Shown: positions 17,069 to 25,333 of the stretch, one piece after another | How positions within the stretch are numbered: position 1 is the first letter of the stretch | Layout of the letters: every line of letters starts with the position of its first letter | Translations under genes and position numbers: made by a program | Notes under the pieces: generated by a model | What the model was told of the DNA's origin: nothing | Seen by the model: only the letters and a program-made list of their open reading frames with translations | Database searches by the model: none | Source of the DNA: Calothrix sp. PCC 7716 | Lineage (GTDB): Bacteria; Cyanobacteriota; Cyanobacteriia; Cyanobacteriales; Nostocaceae | Assembly (NCBI RefSeq): GCF_019977735.1 | Contig: NZ_AP025018.1 | Location: 3,534,001-3,598,000, forward strand | Direction: 5' to 3' | DNA length: 64,000 nt

Positions 17069-18210
17069 GATGATGCAAACTGTTTGAATTTTTTAGTTTG
17101 ATGTGCTAAATATTTAGAAATGTTATTAGACCCCATTAACGTCATTTCTTTGTTACTCTTCCATACATAATCGAGTTTTTCTAGGTAAACTTTATAAGAT
17201 TCCATTGCTTCGGTATGTGTGTTGTAGCTACGATGTAGTCCTTCGCTTTCTTCTGTAAAACAGCGTCGCATCATTTCTTTTGCTTCGGCGCCATCCATAC
17301 TAAACACAGGTGAACACAACATTTGGTAAACTGCACTATATAAAGCGGGGTCATACCAAAAAATACCGTTGATGGCTACAGAAAAGTGATAATGGTCTTT
17401 TTGACAACCTTGTAAACCCAGGTTAGCTACTAATTTTTCAAATTCTGTTGGTGGTTTGAGACAATCAATCACATCATGGGAGATAATTGTCGAACTGTTA
17501 AAGTGAAAACTCTCGTCCATGAAGTGATAGTAAGATATTTTGGCTGGTATAGGCGCCTGTTCTTGGTTAGGATGTTTTTGGTAATAGTTACTTAGCTTAT
17601 GCTGTACGAGTTTACCGTTGAGTGTTCTAACTCCCCGTACAGTAAAATACTGACAAGCCAAAAAGGTGTTATCTGCCGAAAGTAACCCAAAAGCTTTTAA
17701 TTGCAGTTCTTTCCATTTGCGCTTGAAATAGTTAGTGTCGGCAAAAACCATTGTTTCGGCAAACGGACTTCGCATGGGATAACTAAATATACGTTTACCA
17801 AATAATGCTGTTTCAACTTCGTTCGCTACCGTTTTAAAAGCATTGATGTGCGCGCGTTCTTGACTCGATTCTAAATCAAGGGTGTCGCAAACTATGCGAA
17901 AATCTTCTTGGGCGTAAAGTCCGGCTGCACTCGTTTGGTTAAAATAAATGGTGGCAATTTCTGCGGAGATAATTTGCGAGTAATATGCTACCCAGTAAAG
18001 TTGATTTAAAATAATGCGTTGGCTAGAAGTTGCTTGTTCCCATAGGGGAGTGCCATACATTAAGGAAAATTCTTCAGGGTTCCAGTATTCGTTTTTACAA
18101 TCTTCGTAATTGAAAGCAGCAGATGCAGCATCGAGTAGTGCAGTGTGGTCTTGCTGTTTGTTACGTTTGTGGTTTATTTCTAGTCTACGGTTGACTACAG
18201 TGTTATACAT
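17065..18210 (-). CDS. AurF-like (p-aminobenzoate N-oxygenase type) diiron protein
   Basis: This 381-residue helical protein shows the AurF ligand pattern: E84 (SAEIATIYF), E118-x2-H121 (QERAHINAF) and H229-x3-E233-x2-H236 (YYHFMDESFHF). The last motif is the AurF signature that distinguishes N-oxygenases from ordinary ferritin-like proteins. I could not place the remaining glutamate ligand with certainty. AurF relatives oxidise amines to hydroxylamine or nitro groups. The gene overlaps its upstream neighbour by 16 bases and its downstream neighbour by 4. The assignment is by motif; the real substrate may not be an aryl amine. Confidence 0.72.
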   Translation of the reverse strand: MYNTVVNRRLEINHKRNKQQDHTALLDAASAAFNYEDCKNEYWNPEEFSLMYGTPLWEQATSSQRIILNQLYWVAYYSQIISAEIATIYFNQTSAAGLYAQEDFRIVCDTLDLESSQERAHINAFKTVANEVETALFGKRIFSYPMRSPFAETMVFADTNYFKRKWKELQLKAFGLLSADNTFLACQYFTVRGVRTLNGKLVQHKLSNYYQKHPNQEQAPIPAKISYYHFMDESFHFNSSTIISHDVIDCLKPPTEFEKLVANLGLQGCQKDHYHFSVAINGIFWYDPALYSAVYQMLCSPVFSMDGAEAKEMMRRCFTEESEGLHRSYNTHTEAMESYKVYLEKLDYVWKSNKEMTLMGSNNISKYLAHQTKKFKQFASS

Positions 18211-19103
18211 TGTTGTGGTGAAAAAGGTGTAAAAGAGTTACGCGCGTCTAGTTCCTGAACTATTGAGACAGTTTGCGGGTTTGTCATTAAGCCGCGCAGT
18301 AAGTTCAAACGACTGCTACTATGATATTCGGCGCCTAATTGTTGAAATACGGCGATTTTCTGCTGTCGTGATAAACTGCCTTTAACTTGTTCGACTGCTG
18401 CGACAACACCCTGTGGTCCGACTTGTACCATCTGTAGAAAAGATGCAAGTACTTCAATAATGGTTTTTTGACTTTGATGTTCTATCGAAACTTGCTCGCA
18501 TAACCTGACACCAGTAGCATGGTGACGACTTTCGTCTTCTAAAAAGCTTTGTAATACTACTTTGAATTCTGTGTTTATACAGTTTTTTGCCAAGTTTCGG
18601 TAATGTGTTAACCCCCATCCTTCGAGTATTACTTGCAGTACAAATATTAGTACAGCTTTCTCAGAAGTTTCAGCGACATCAGTGAGTAGATGCAAGAAAG
18701 GGTTATTTGTAGAAACTAGTTCGGGGTTTGGTAAGAAAGAACTTATTTTAGCAAGGTGAGTGACTTCATCTGCGCTAAATAATGCGTAGAGCATTCGTTC
18801 TTCGGTAGTTTCTGCGAGCATGACCATTTTTGACATGTAACCAATACCTGCTTTTTCAATAAAGTAAGCTTCTTCTAACAGTGTTTGGTTACAAAGGTGT
18901 AAAATTTGGGTTTGTTCTTCTGGAGTACTAGCTGAGAAAATATCGACTTTGTGTAAATCAAAATGTTCTGCATCCCAGTAAATTAAGTCTGTAGAAGATT
19001 TTATTTTCCCCACTTTACTTTGAAGCGCAGAGTCTAATATTCGACGCAGCTTATCTTCTTTAGAAACATGAGGTATATCAAAACCAGTAATCTTGTAATT
19101 CAT
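18195..19103 (-). CDS. Ferritin-like diiron protein of the oxygenase operon
   Basis: This 302-residue helical protein carries a full four-helix diiron ligand set: E77 or E78 (LLEEAYF), E113-x2-H116 (ADEVTHL), E161 (ILEGWGL) and E191-x2-H194 (EDESRHH). It is not a close match to any named enzyme I recall. Being stoichiometric with the AurF-like gene (16-base overlap), it could be a second oxygenase or an aldehyde/amine-processing diiron enzyme. ATG at 19103 opens a region after a CCACAGAG repeat. The function is unknown beyond O2 or iron chemistry. Confidence 0.72.
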   Translation of the reverse strand: MNYKITGFDIPHVSKEDKLRRILDSALQSKVGKIKSSTDLIYWDAEHFDLHKVDIFSASTPEEQTQILHLCNQTLLEEAYFIEKAGIGYMSKMVMLAETTEERMLYALFSADEVTHLAKISSFLPNPELVSTNNPFLHLLTDVAETSEKAVLIFVLQVILEGWGLTHYRNLAKNCINTEFKVVLQSFLEDESRHHATGVRLCEQVSIEHQSQKTIIEVLASFLQMVQVGPQGVVAAVEQVKGSLSRQQKIAVFQQLGAEYHSSSRLNLLRGLMTNPQTVSIVQELDARNSFTPFSPQQCITL

Positions 19104-19121
19104 AATAATCTCTAAATACTC

Positions 19122-19193
19122 TCTTCTCTCTGCGTTCTCTGTGTCTCTGTGGTGAAAAAAGATATTACCACAGAGACGCAGAGGACACAGAGG
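19122..19193. repeat. Dispersed CCACAGAG palindromic repeat
   Basis: CTCTGTGTCTCTGTGGTGA and TTACCACAGAGACGCAGAG form a long imperfect hairpin between Rieske A and the ferritin-like gene. It is the same family as at 14500-14568. Confidence 0.7.
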
Positions 19194-19202
19194 TTAATAT
19201 AG

Positions 19203-20183
19203 TTATTCCCATGTTGACCATACTCGCGGTTGTTGTTTTTCTGCGTGGTGGATAAATTGCATGATGGAGTTATCAGCTTTAGTAGGTGTTTTCAAATCGA
19301 ATTTAATCGTTTGGAAAATTTTAGTATCACCTTTAGCAAAGTAATTACCAACTGCATTAGTTAAAGCCAATACTATTCTATTAAAAATCCAACCAAGTAT
19401 TCCCGCGCGCTTTTTAGTAATTAAAATTGTTTGCCCTTCAGTTTTTCCTCCTTCTAATAGTCGCAACGTAAACATAATATGAAAATGTAAAAAGTCGGGA
19501 CCAACTGTCACTATACCTGTACTACCATACCAATAACACATATTATATGTCACAGCATTTTTATAAAAGGGACGAATTAATTTCAGGAATAATGAATTTT
19601 CTCCTCCGCGTGTAGTATTACTAAAAGTGATGGCGTTTTGAAGCTCATTTTTCTCAAATACTATTTTGACAGGAAAATTATGAACTGTGTTGAAATGGTG
19701 AGCATCTATAGCATTCACCATCACAACATTCGGGTGACAGTTCTTAATAAATCTTTTTGCTAAAGCACTATCACATTCTTCGTGTTCTAACTCAGGAACG
19801 AAAGGTAAGGGTAAACGTTCAGAGGGCGCCGTTTTTCCTGTCCATACCCAAATCATTCCGTACTTTTCTGCTGTTGGCCAAGTATTTATTTTGACGGGTA
19901 AAGCTTCGCCTATACAAGGTATTTCTATACATGTCCCGTCAACATCAAATTTCCAGTTGTGGAAAAAACAGCGCAGTGCATTACCTTCTACTCTTCCCTC
20001 TGCTAAATGGGCGCCCATATGTGGACAATATGCATCAACAGCAGTAACTGAACTGTCTTGTCCTCGAAATATTGCTAAGTCTCGACCCATAAGAGTTACA
20101 GGTTTAACTTGACCTTTTTTAAGATGATGTGAAGGTAATGCCCAGTACCATCCTTCGATAAAATATTCTGGGCTATTAAACAT
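19203..20183 (-). CDS. Rieske non-heme iron oxygenase (Rieske A)
   Basis: This 326-residue protein has Rieske ligands C53-x-H55 and C72-x2-H75 (CPHMG, CFFHNW) and the catalytic iron site D160-x2-H163-x4-H168 (NAIDAHHFNTVH). It aligns position for position with Rieske B. It begins MFNSPEYFIEGWYWALPS and ends EKQQPRVWSTWE, a more natural end than Rieske B. It is the second gene of the operon, after the GNAT-like gene. An AGAAACC repeat lies in the short gap upstream. Substrate unknown. Confidence 0.87.
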   Translation of the reverse strand: MFNSPEYFIEGWYWALPSHHLKKGQVKPVTLMGRDLAIFRGQDSSVTAVDAYCPHMGAHLAEGRVEGNALRCFFHNWKFDVDGTCIEIPCIGEALPVKINTWPTAEKYGMIWVWTGKTAPSERLPLPFVPELEHEECDSALAKRFIKNCHPNVVMVNAIDAHHFNTVHNFPVKIVFEKNELQNAITFSNTTRGGENSLFLKLIRPFYKNAVTYNMCYWYGSTGIVTVGPDFLHFHIMFTLRLLEGGKTEGQTILITKKRAGILGWIFNRIVLALTNAVGNYFAKGDTKIFQTIKFDLKTPTKADNSIMQFIHHAEKQQPRVWSTWE

Positions 20184-20252
20184 AAGAAACCTGGTTTCTA
20201 TTCGATAAATTAATTTTCATTATAATCTTTGAGAAGAAACCAGGTTTCTAGA
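20183..20252. repeat. AGAAACC(C/T)GGTTTCT inverted repeat pair
   Basis: AGAAACCTGGTTTCT (20185-20199) and AGAAACCAGGTTTCT (about 20235) are near-palindromes of the family also seen at 16005-16080 and 62975-63035. The second copy forms the 3' end of the GNAT-like gene. Confidence 0.65.
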
Positions 20253-20948
20253 AAACCAAATCCTTCTACCAGCTTTTGTTAAATTTTCTTCACTAATTTC
20301 AGCTAAACAAACTAACTCATCACCTCGTATATAACCTGGGTTATGTTTGGCAAAGAATTCGATATGTGGGTCTTGTAGACGTTCTAATGGAATTTGTTTT
20401 AACTCGTCGCGAAGTATATGAGGATGTGGAAAACGAACTATTCCTGCTATATGTTTATAAGACTCACCAAAGCGCTGATAACCTAAAAAGTGCATTAAGT
20501 CAGAGATACTCTCTGGTGTAGCTTTATCATATCGCGGATAAAACTCCTGCCAAAATATCGGTAGAAATCTATAGGTACGAAAACCACCTGAAATTAACAA
20601 CCAGTATAATTTACCTTCTGGGTACTGGCGCCTAATTTTCTGAACTGAAGTTATCCAAGTGCGAGACAGTGTAGAACTCGACCAAGCACTAGGGTCTACA
20701 ATCGTATCTCCAGAATAAACTATATTAATATTTTCATTATTAAATTGCGTAGTGTATATTAATAATGTCGAAAAACCTTTGAGTTGTTGAGTTTTCTGGT
20801 CTTCAAGCAAAATAACCCAGTTTTTCTTACTCAAATCTGAATCAAAAACATCTCGCCTAACCCCATCAAAATGATTACCAAGCAACAAATACATGGCATC
20901 TTTTTGACTATTCGATAAATATTCTATTTCTAATACTTGGCTTTTCAT
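20220..20948 (-). CDS. GNAT-like acyltransferase, first gene of oxygenase operon
   Basis: This 242-residue protein is not firmly recognised. The pattern (KNWVILLEDQKTQQLKGFSTLLIY, NIVYSGDTIVDPSAW, KLYWLLISGGFRTYRFLPIFW) suggests an acetyltransferase-like alpha/beta fold. It is the promoter-proximal gene of the ten-gene minus-strand operon; the 110 bases to rsmE on the opposite strand must hold two divergent promoters. Its last residues (FSRNLVSSQRL) are encoded by an AGAAACC repeat. A role in acylating an amine in the pathway is possible but unproven. Confidence 0.55.
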   Translation of the reverse strand: MKSQVLEIEYLSNSQKDAMYLLLGNHFDGVRRDVFDSDLSKKNWVILLEDQKTQQLKGFSTLLIYTTQFNNENINIVYSGDTIVDPSAWSSSTLSRTWITSVQKIRRQYPEGKLYWLLISGGFRTYRFLPIFWQEFYPRYDKATPESISDLMHFLGYQRFGESYKHIAGIVRFPHPHILRDELKQIPLERLQDPHIEFFAKHNPGYIRGDELVCLAEISEENLTKAGRRIWFSRNLVSSQRL

Positions 20949-21060
20949 AAATTGTATATAAAAGATAATTATGTTGCTCTGTTATCACTACTGTAATTTG
21001 TTCTTGAGGGTAGTGTATTGAGGTATGTGTCAGATGTTATACTGGACTAAATAAATTTTT

Positions 21061-21783
21061 ATGGCGCAACTACAACGTATTACTATATCTCCGCACCAAA
21101 TTAGAGATAATCAGGTTGTATTAGAAAAAGACCAGCTTCATTACCTAACTAGGGTTTTACGCTTATCTGATGGTGATAAATTCATTGTCATGGATGGGGT
21201 GGGAAAATGGTGGTTAACTTCCTTACAGTCCGAGTACGGTGAGATATTAGAAGCTTTAGAGGTACAGACAGAGTTAAAAGTATCTATCAGCTTATTGTTA
21301 GCACTGCCAAAAGGTAACGCCTTTGATGATGTAGTACGTATTTGCACGGAATTAGGAGTTGATACAATTGTTCCGATAATAAGTGAGCGTACTCTTTTAA
21401 AACCTAGTTCGCAGAAGCTTGAACGTTGGCGCCGAATAGCAGCAGAAGCAGCAGAACAATCTGAACGTGCGTTTGTTCCAGTTATTTATGAACCAGTTAA
21501 TTTTACTCAAGGGTTAAGTTTATTTGAAGCTTCACAAAAGTACATTTGTGAGGGACGTGGTGATAACCCGCATTTACTGAAGTGTTGGCGCCAAGTTGGG
21601 GAAAGTAAGGTAAAGGTTGTTATTGCTATTGGACCCGAAGGAGGGTGGACTAAAGAAGAGTTAAAAAATGCTGTGAATGCTGGGTTTAAAATGGTTTCGT
21701 TGGGTAAAAGAATTTTACGTGCTGTAACGGCGCCTTTTGTTGTTTTATCTATTTTGGCTGCCGAGATGGAAAACGACTCGTAA
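21061..21783 (+). CDS. rsmE: 16S rRNA (uracil(1498)-N(3))-methyltransferase
   Basis: This 240-residue SPOUT methyltransferase methylates U1498 of 16S rRNA with S-adenosylmethionine. The N-terminal PUA-like domain has HYLTRVLRLSDGD. The trefoil knot has LALPKGNAFDDVVRICTELG, ISERTLLK, AAEQSERAFVP, AIGPEGGWTKEE and LGKRILRAVTAP, all diagnostic. The TAA stop falls in a TAAGGACTTCAGTCCTTA palindrome just downstream. Confidence 0.93.
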   Translation: MAQLQRITISPHQIRDNQVVLEKDQLHYLTRVLRLSDGDKFIVMDGVGKWWLTSLQSEYGEILEALEVQTELKVSISLLLALPKGNAFDDVVRICTELGVDTIVPIISERTLLKPSSQKLERWRRIAAEAAEQSERAFVPVIYEPVNFTQGLSLFEASQKYICEGRGDNPHLLKCWRQVGESKVKVVIAIGPEGGWTKEELKNAVNAGFKMVSLGKRILRAVTAPFVVLSILAAEMENDS

Positions 21784-21885
21784 TAAGGACTTCAGTCCTT
21801 ACCATCAGCACCTCTAAATAAATATCCGAAATTTCTACGTTTTAGTTTTGGGGGGGAAAGCACTAAAGTGCTTACAACATAGTGC
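21781..21885. repeat. Two small palindromic repeats after rsmE
   Basis: TAAGGACTTCAGTCCTTA (21784-21801) and AAGCACTAAAGTGCTT (about 21858-21873) are perfect or near-perfect palindromes. Relatives lie at 5923-5940 and 24801-24820. They may double as terminators. Confidence 0.6.
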
Positions 21886-21918
21886 TTACAACGTGACGTA
21901 ACCTAACATACTATATAT

Positions 21919-23004
21919 ATGATTGAATCTGTTGCAGCTGCCTTTGAACAAAAAGATTATAAAACTGCTGGTAAGTTACTTAAACAGCTTTTACAAGAAT
22001 CACCAAAAGACCCTTGGGTTAAGTTTTATGTGGGAAGACTTCAAGAGGTGTCGGGAAAATATCAAGATGCTGAAAAAATTTATCGGCGCCTGCTTCGCGA
22101 CGAAACTAATAGTAAAATAGTGGCTCAAGCACGTCAAGGTTTACAGCGACTACGCGAGTTTGAGGAGGAGGAACGTAAACGCGGTATTTCTGAAGCGATG
22201 GGAGATACTCATGGTAATGAAGCAGGTGTATTGATTTTAGAACCTATAAGTAACGAGTTAAAAACACAAGCTGCACTCTTATTTGCGAAAGTTACTCAAA
22301 TCGATGCTTATAGTGCGAGGTTGTTATTGCCAAGTCGGGGTTGGCGCCTGTATCGAACTGGGGCGATAGGGGAGTTAAAATATTATGGGGAGCAATTACA
22401 GCAAGCTGAGATACCCTGTTTTTGGTCAACGCTCGCAGCATTACAGCAAATTCAGGTTTTTCAAGTTGATTATTTTCAGAAGAGTGAGTCAAATAGTAGG
22501 CAAGTCACTGTTGTTTGTCATAACCAAAGTAAACAACTTGGTTCGCTGACGTTTGAATGGAATGAAGTTAAAGCACGTGTCGTTGGGTTATTGCCTATTT
22601 TTGAAGAAGTTGTAGACCGTAATGCACGAGGAAAACTTGAGCGCAAAACTCAAACCCTAGACTATGCACAATTTTGCGATTTACATATTCCTAGTAGGAA
22701 ATGTATTTTAAGAATATTCGATGGTGGATACGAATGGAAGAAAGGAATCGAAATTACTCCACCAAATAGTCAAAATACTGTTCGTATTAATTGGAATAAT
22801 TTATCTAGTTGGCTTAATGAACAATTACCACAAGTAAAAGTTTGGTCAGATTTTACACCTTTTGCTGAAACAGCGTTAGACCAAAACGAAATGCTGAGTC
22901 ATATTCAGTCTAATGTGCATCTCTTTCGTAAAGAAGCAAGTAACTGGGACTCAGCATTTCAGTTATATAGTGGATTAGTTTTTTTTAAAAGTGCTGAGTG
23001 TTGA
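21919..23004 (+). CDS. TPR-containing conserved cyanobacterial protein
   Basis: This 361-residue protein has two tetratricopeptide-like repeats at the N-terminus (FEQKDYKTAGKLLKQLLQES and WVKFYVGRLQEVSGKYQDAE). A ~230-residue domain of unknown function follows, with AALLFAKVTQIDAYSARLLL and LRIFDGGYEWKKGIEI. It is soluble with no signal peptide. The last four residues (SAEC) and the stop lie in the GTGCTGAG heptamer array, so the end has been shaped by that repeat. Function is not known. Confidence 0.75.
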   Translation: MIESVAAAFEQKDYKTAGKLLKQLLQESPKDPWVKFYVGRLQEVSGKYQDAEKIYRRLLRDETNSKIVAQARQGLQRLREFEEEERKRGISEAMGDTHGNEAGVLILEPISNELKTQAALLFAKVTQIDAYSARLLLPSRGWRLYRTGAIGELKYYGEQLQQAEIPCFWSTLAALQQIQVFQVDYFQKSESNSRQVTVVCHNQSKQLGSLTFEWNEVKARVVGLLPIFEEVVDRNARGKLERKTQTLDYAQFCDLHIPSRKCILRIFDGGYEWKKGIEITPPNSQNTVRINWNNLSSWLNEQLPQVKVWSDFTPFAETALDQNEMLSHIQSNVHLFRKEASNWDSAFQLYSGLVFFKSAEC

Positions 23005-23083
23005 GTGCTGAGTGCTGAGTGCTGAGTACTGAGTACTAACTCCTAACTCCTAACTCCTAACTCCTAACTCCTAACTCATAACT
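22991..23083 (+). repeat. Back-to-back heptamer tandem arrays
   Basis: About six AGTGCTG/AGTACTG units are followed by about six CTAACTC units. These are short tandemly repeated repetitive sequences of the cyanobacterial STRR type. The array starts inside the 3' end of the TPR gene and runs to just before the stop of the opposing gene. Confidence 0.85.
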
Positions 23084-23088
23084 TTTAA

Positions 23089-23613
23089 TTACTTCTTCTC
23101 GGTTGGTGTTTTGACTTTGCTAGCCATTTCCAAGAATGAGTTCATGTTTGGACCTGGACGACGACGACCGTTAGAGCTAGGAGTCATCAAATATTTTGTA
23201 GCAAAGTTGGTTTCTGTAGGCAATTGTACTTCGGCCTTTTTCGCTACTGCTGCTGCTGCTAGTTCTGATGGGTCTTTCGGTCTAGCTTCTGCTGCTTCTT
23301 TTTCTGCTCTTGCTTTCTTCGCAGCATCAATTTTAGATGCTTTTGCTGCTGCCGCTGATTCTTTTCTGGTCATTTTACCATTTGATGAAGCAGTTGCAGG
23401 CGCCATTTCAGGTGTGGGTTTTGTTTCTTCTTTTACTTCTTTTACTTTTGCAGCAACTTTTTCTTTTTTGTTCTCTATATCTTCTTTTACATCAGAAATT
23501 TTGTGTCCTACCTCTTCCTTTACGTCAGCAATTTTCTCTTCTACTTCTTCCTTAAGTTCTAGAAAAAAGTTGTTGTCGCTTCTTTTTGCTAAATTTTTGA
23601 TAAATCCGAACAT
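23089..23613 (-). CDS. Ala/Lys/Glu-rich conserved cyanobacterial protein
   Basis: This 174-residue soluble protein starts MFGFIKNLAKRSDNNFF and continues with a Lys-Glu helix carrying a repeated D-V-K-E-(E/D) phrase (IADVKEEVGHKISDVKED). An Ala-rich charged segment (RKESAAAAKASKIDAAKKAR) and a conserved tail, TNFATKYLMTPSSNGRRRPG and NSFLEMASKV, follow. The composition suggests an elongated or disordered helical protein. I recognise it only as a cyanobacterial conserved hypothetical. Confidence 0.75.
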   Translation of the reverse strand: MFGFIKNLAKRSDNNFFLELKEEVEEKIADVKEEVGHKISDVKEDIENKKEKVAAKVKEVKEETKPTPEMAPATASSNGKMTRKESAAAAKASKIDAAKKARAEKEAAEARPKDPSELAAAAVAKKAEVQLPTETNFATKYLMTPSSNGRRRPGPNMNSFLEMASKVKTPTEKK

Positions 23614-24202
23614 GATTATTGACTCTCCGTTTGCTCTATTTGCTAATCGATTAAAATCGTAAAGAATCAGGTAAATTCTTACCCTTTTGAATAATTAATT
23701 GACGCTGATAGCTTCAACTAAACAAACAACAGGCAAAATTTCATTTGACCAACTTTGCCTCTATTCTAATAAAAATTAACTCATAAAACTAGGGGAATTA
23801 CCTAACTTTTAATTTGTTCGTTAAATTGTTACTGCTCTTTGACTTAAGTTTACTTCCTATAACTAGGTACTTAGTTAACTATAGTTCCTAAAAGCACAGT
23901 GTTTCTTCAATAAAAAGTTCACACTAAAATAATACCAGAATATAACCTCCATAAAATATATGACACCCCACGAAATTATTATGAGATTTATTTCTGCTCA
24001 AGGCAATCATTTTTATCATTATTATTTACAAAAATTTACATAACTTTATCCTGTAAACTGATTCTCATCCTCGAATTAGCATGAGAATCTCATGGTATCT
24101 CAAGCAAAAGTGCTTTTAGGCATTGGTTTCCAGTTACGCTTAAGATATTATATCAGCTAGCATGTTATATTTTTTACCTAAAACATCAGTTAAATTATTG
24201 AG
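23614..24202. other. Intergenic region, 589 bases, nothing identified
   Basis: AT-rich sequence between divergent genes. I see no open frame of interest and no clear RNA gene. An inverted ATGAGAATCTCAT palindrome at about 24080-24092 could be an operator but nothing fixes its role. Confidence 0.5.
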
Positions 24203-24889
24203 ATGGAACGCAACCCAGTAATACTAGTACACGGTATCAATGATACAGGCGCCGTGTTCAACAAAATGGCGACCTTTTTGAAAAAAGAGGGGTGGTCAGT
24301 ACACACACTCGATATGATTCCAAATAACGGGGATGTTGTACTGGAGAACCTAGCTAGGCAAGTAGCCAAGTACATATCAACAACCTTTGCACTGCAACAA
24401 CCCATAGATATAGTTGGCTTTAGTATGGGAGGACTAATAAGCAGGTACTACATCCAGCGACTAGGAGGAATTTTTCGCACACAAAGATTTATAACCATCT
24501 CCTCACCACACAACGGAACCGTAGCTGCTTATGCCTCACAACGTCCTGGTTGTGTGCAAATGCGTCCAGATAGTTTATTTATCAAAGACCTGAACAGCGA
24601 CGTAGAAATATTAAAACAACTCAGTTTCACTTCCATCTGGACACCATACGACTTAATAATAGTGCCACCTAACAGTTCAGTACTGCCATTTGGGAACGAA
24701 GTAATAATACCCGCACTAACTCACCCGTGGATATTAACCGACATCCGAACAATTAAAACAGTAGCCGAAGCACTACAAACCCCCCCGCACCCCCTCGTAA
24801 TAAGCACTTCAGTGCTTACAAACCCCTCTCACCAATCAAACCAAACTCAGGACTACCAAAAATCGCCTCCGAGTCACGATAAAATTTAA
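24203..24889 (+). CDS. Alpha/beta-hydrolase, triacylglycerol lipase-like
   Basis: This 228-residue protein has PVILVHGINDTGAVF (oxyanion region), the nucleophile elbow GFSMGG (Ser about residue 74) in IDIVGFSMGGLISRYYIQ and ISSPHNGT, all typical of bacterial lipases of the EstA/LipA type. There is no signal peptide. The natural end is probably around AEALQTPP. After that a TAATAAGCACTTCAGTGCTTACA repeat is translated (VISTSVLTN) and the frame runs 74 bases into the opposing VOC gene. Confidence 0.8.
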   Translation: MERNPVILVHGINDTGAVFNKMATFLKKEGWSVHTLDMIPNNGDVVLENLARQVAKYISTTFALQQPIDIVGFSMGGLISRYYIQRLGGIFRTQRFITISSPHNGTVAAYASQRPGCVQMRPDSLFIKDLNSDVEILKQLSFTSIWTPYDLIIVPPNSSVLPFGNEVIIPALTHPWILTDIRTIKTVAEALQTPPHPLVISTSVLTNPSHQSNQTQDYQKSPPSHDKI

Positions 24890-25247
24890 ACTCCATCAAA
24901 TTATAAAAAGGGTCTTCCAGAAAGAAAGTTTTGTGTTCCAAAGGACTACCAACAAAACGCTCCTTAGCCTCCTCCCGAAACAAAAGCTGGCGCCGAAGTG
25001 CCCTATCTAACAACTCTTCCCAGTCCTTCTCATCAGTAAACACAAGCCCAAAATGTCTTGGGTAAATACCGCGTTGAGGTTCTAAAGGTTCCTTAGTAGT
25101 ATGCGCCACTAATTGATGACCGTACAAATTAAGAATAAGCGCATGTCTATTTTCGCGACCGGCAATACAGCCCAAACCATCCACATAGTAAGCTTTAGCC
25201 TGGGCAACATCAGTAATTGGAAAAGCCAAATGAAATATAGTCTTCAT
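24816..25247 (-). CDS. VOC (glyoxalase/dioxygenase-fold) protein
   Basis: I start at ATG 25247 (MKTIFHLAFPITDVAQ), giving 143 residues. The product has paired beta-alpha-beta-beta-beta units: HLAFPITDVAQAKAYYVDGLGC ... RHFGLVFTDEKDWEELLDRA ... KTFFLEDPFYNLMEFKFYRD. Metal ligands are likely H6, E at the end of the second unit and a His in RHFGLV. Relatives are lyases, dioxygenases or antibiotic-binding proteins; the substrate is unknown. Its 3' end overlaps the converging lipase frame by 74 bases. Confidence 0.8.
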   Translation of the reverse strand: MKTIFHLAFPITDVAQAKAYYVDGLGCIAGRENRHALILNLYGHQLVAHTTKEPLEPQRGIYPRHFGLVFTDEKDWEELLDRALRRQLLFREEAKERFVGSPLEHKTFFLEDPFYNLMEFKFYRDSEAIFGSPEFGLIGERGL

Positions 25248-25333
25248 ATACTGTACTGTGGCACAGACCTTCTTCGCCTGTGCAGTGGACATTCGTATGG
25301 TGGGCAATGCCCACCCTACTATTATAAGAATTC

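Noticed and set aside
11682-20948. Saxitoxin or NRPS/PKS cluster
   Set aside because: No core biosynthetic gene of either type is present; only tailoring enzyme classes match.
22991-23083. Could the heptamer arrays be a CRISPR?
   Set aside because: Units are 7 bases in direct tandem with no spacers and there are no cas genes.
23111-23662. 183-codon plus-strand frame rich in Ala, Phe and Ser
   Set aside because: It is antisense to the Ala/Lys/Glu-rich gene at 23089-23613; the opposite frame has a conserved start and end and a better composition.
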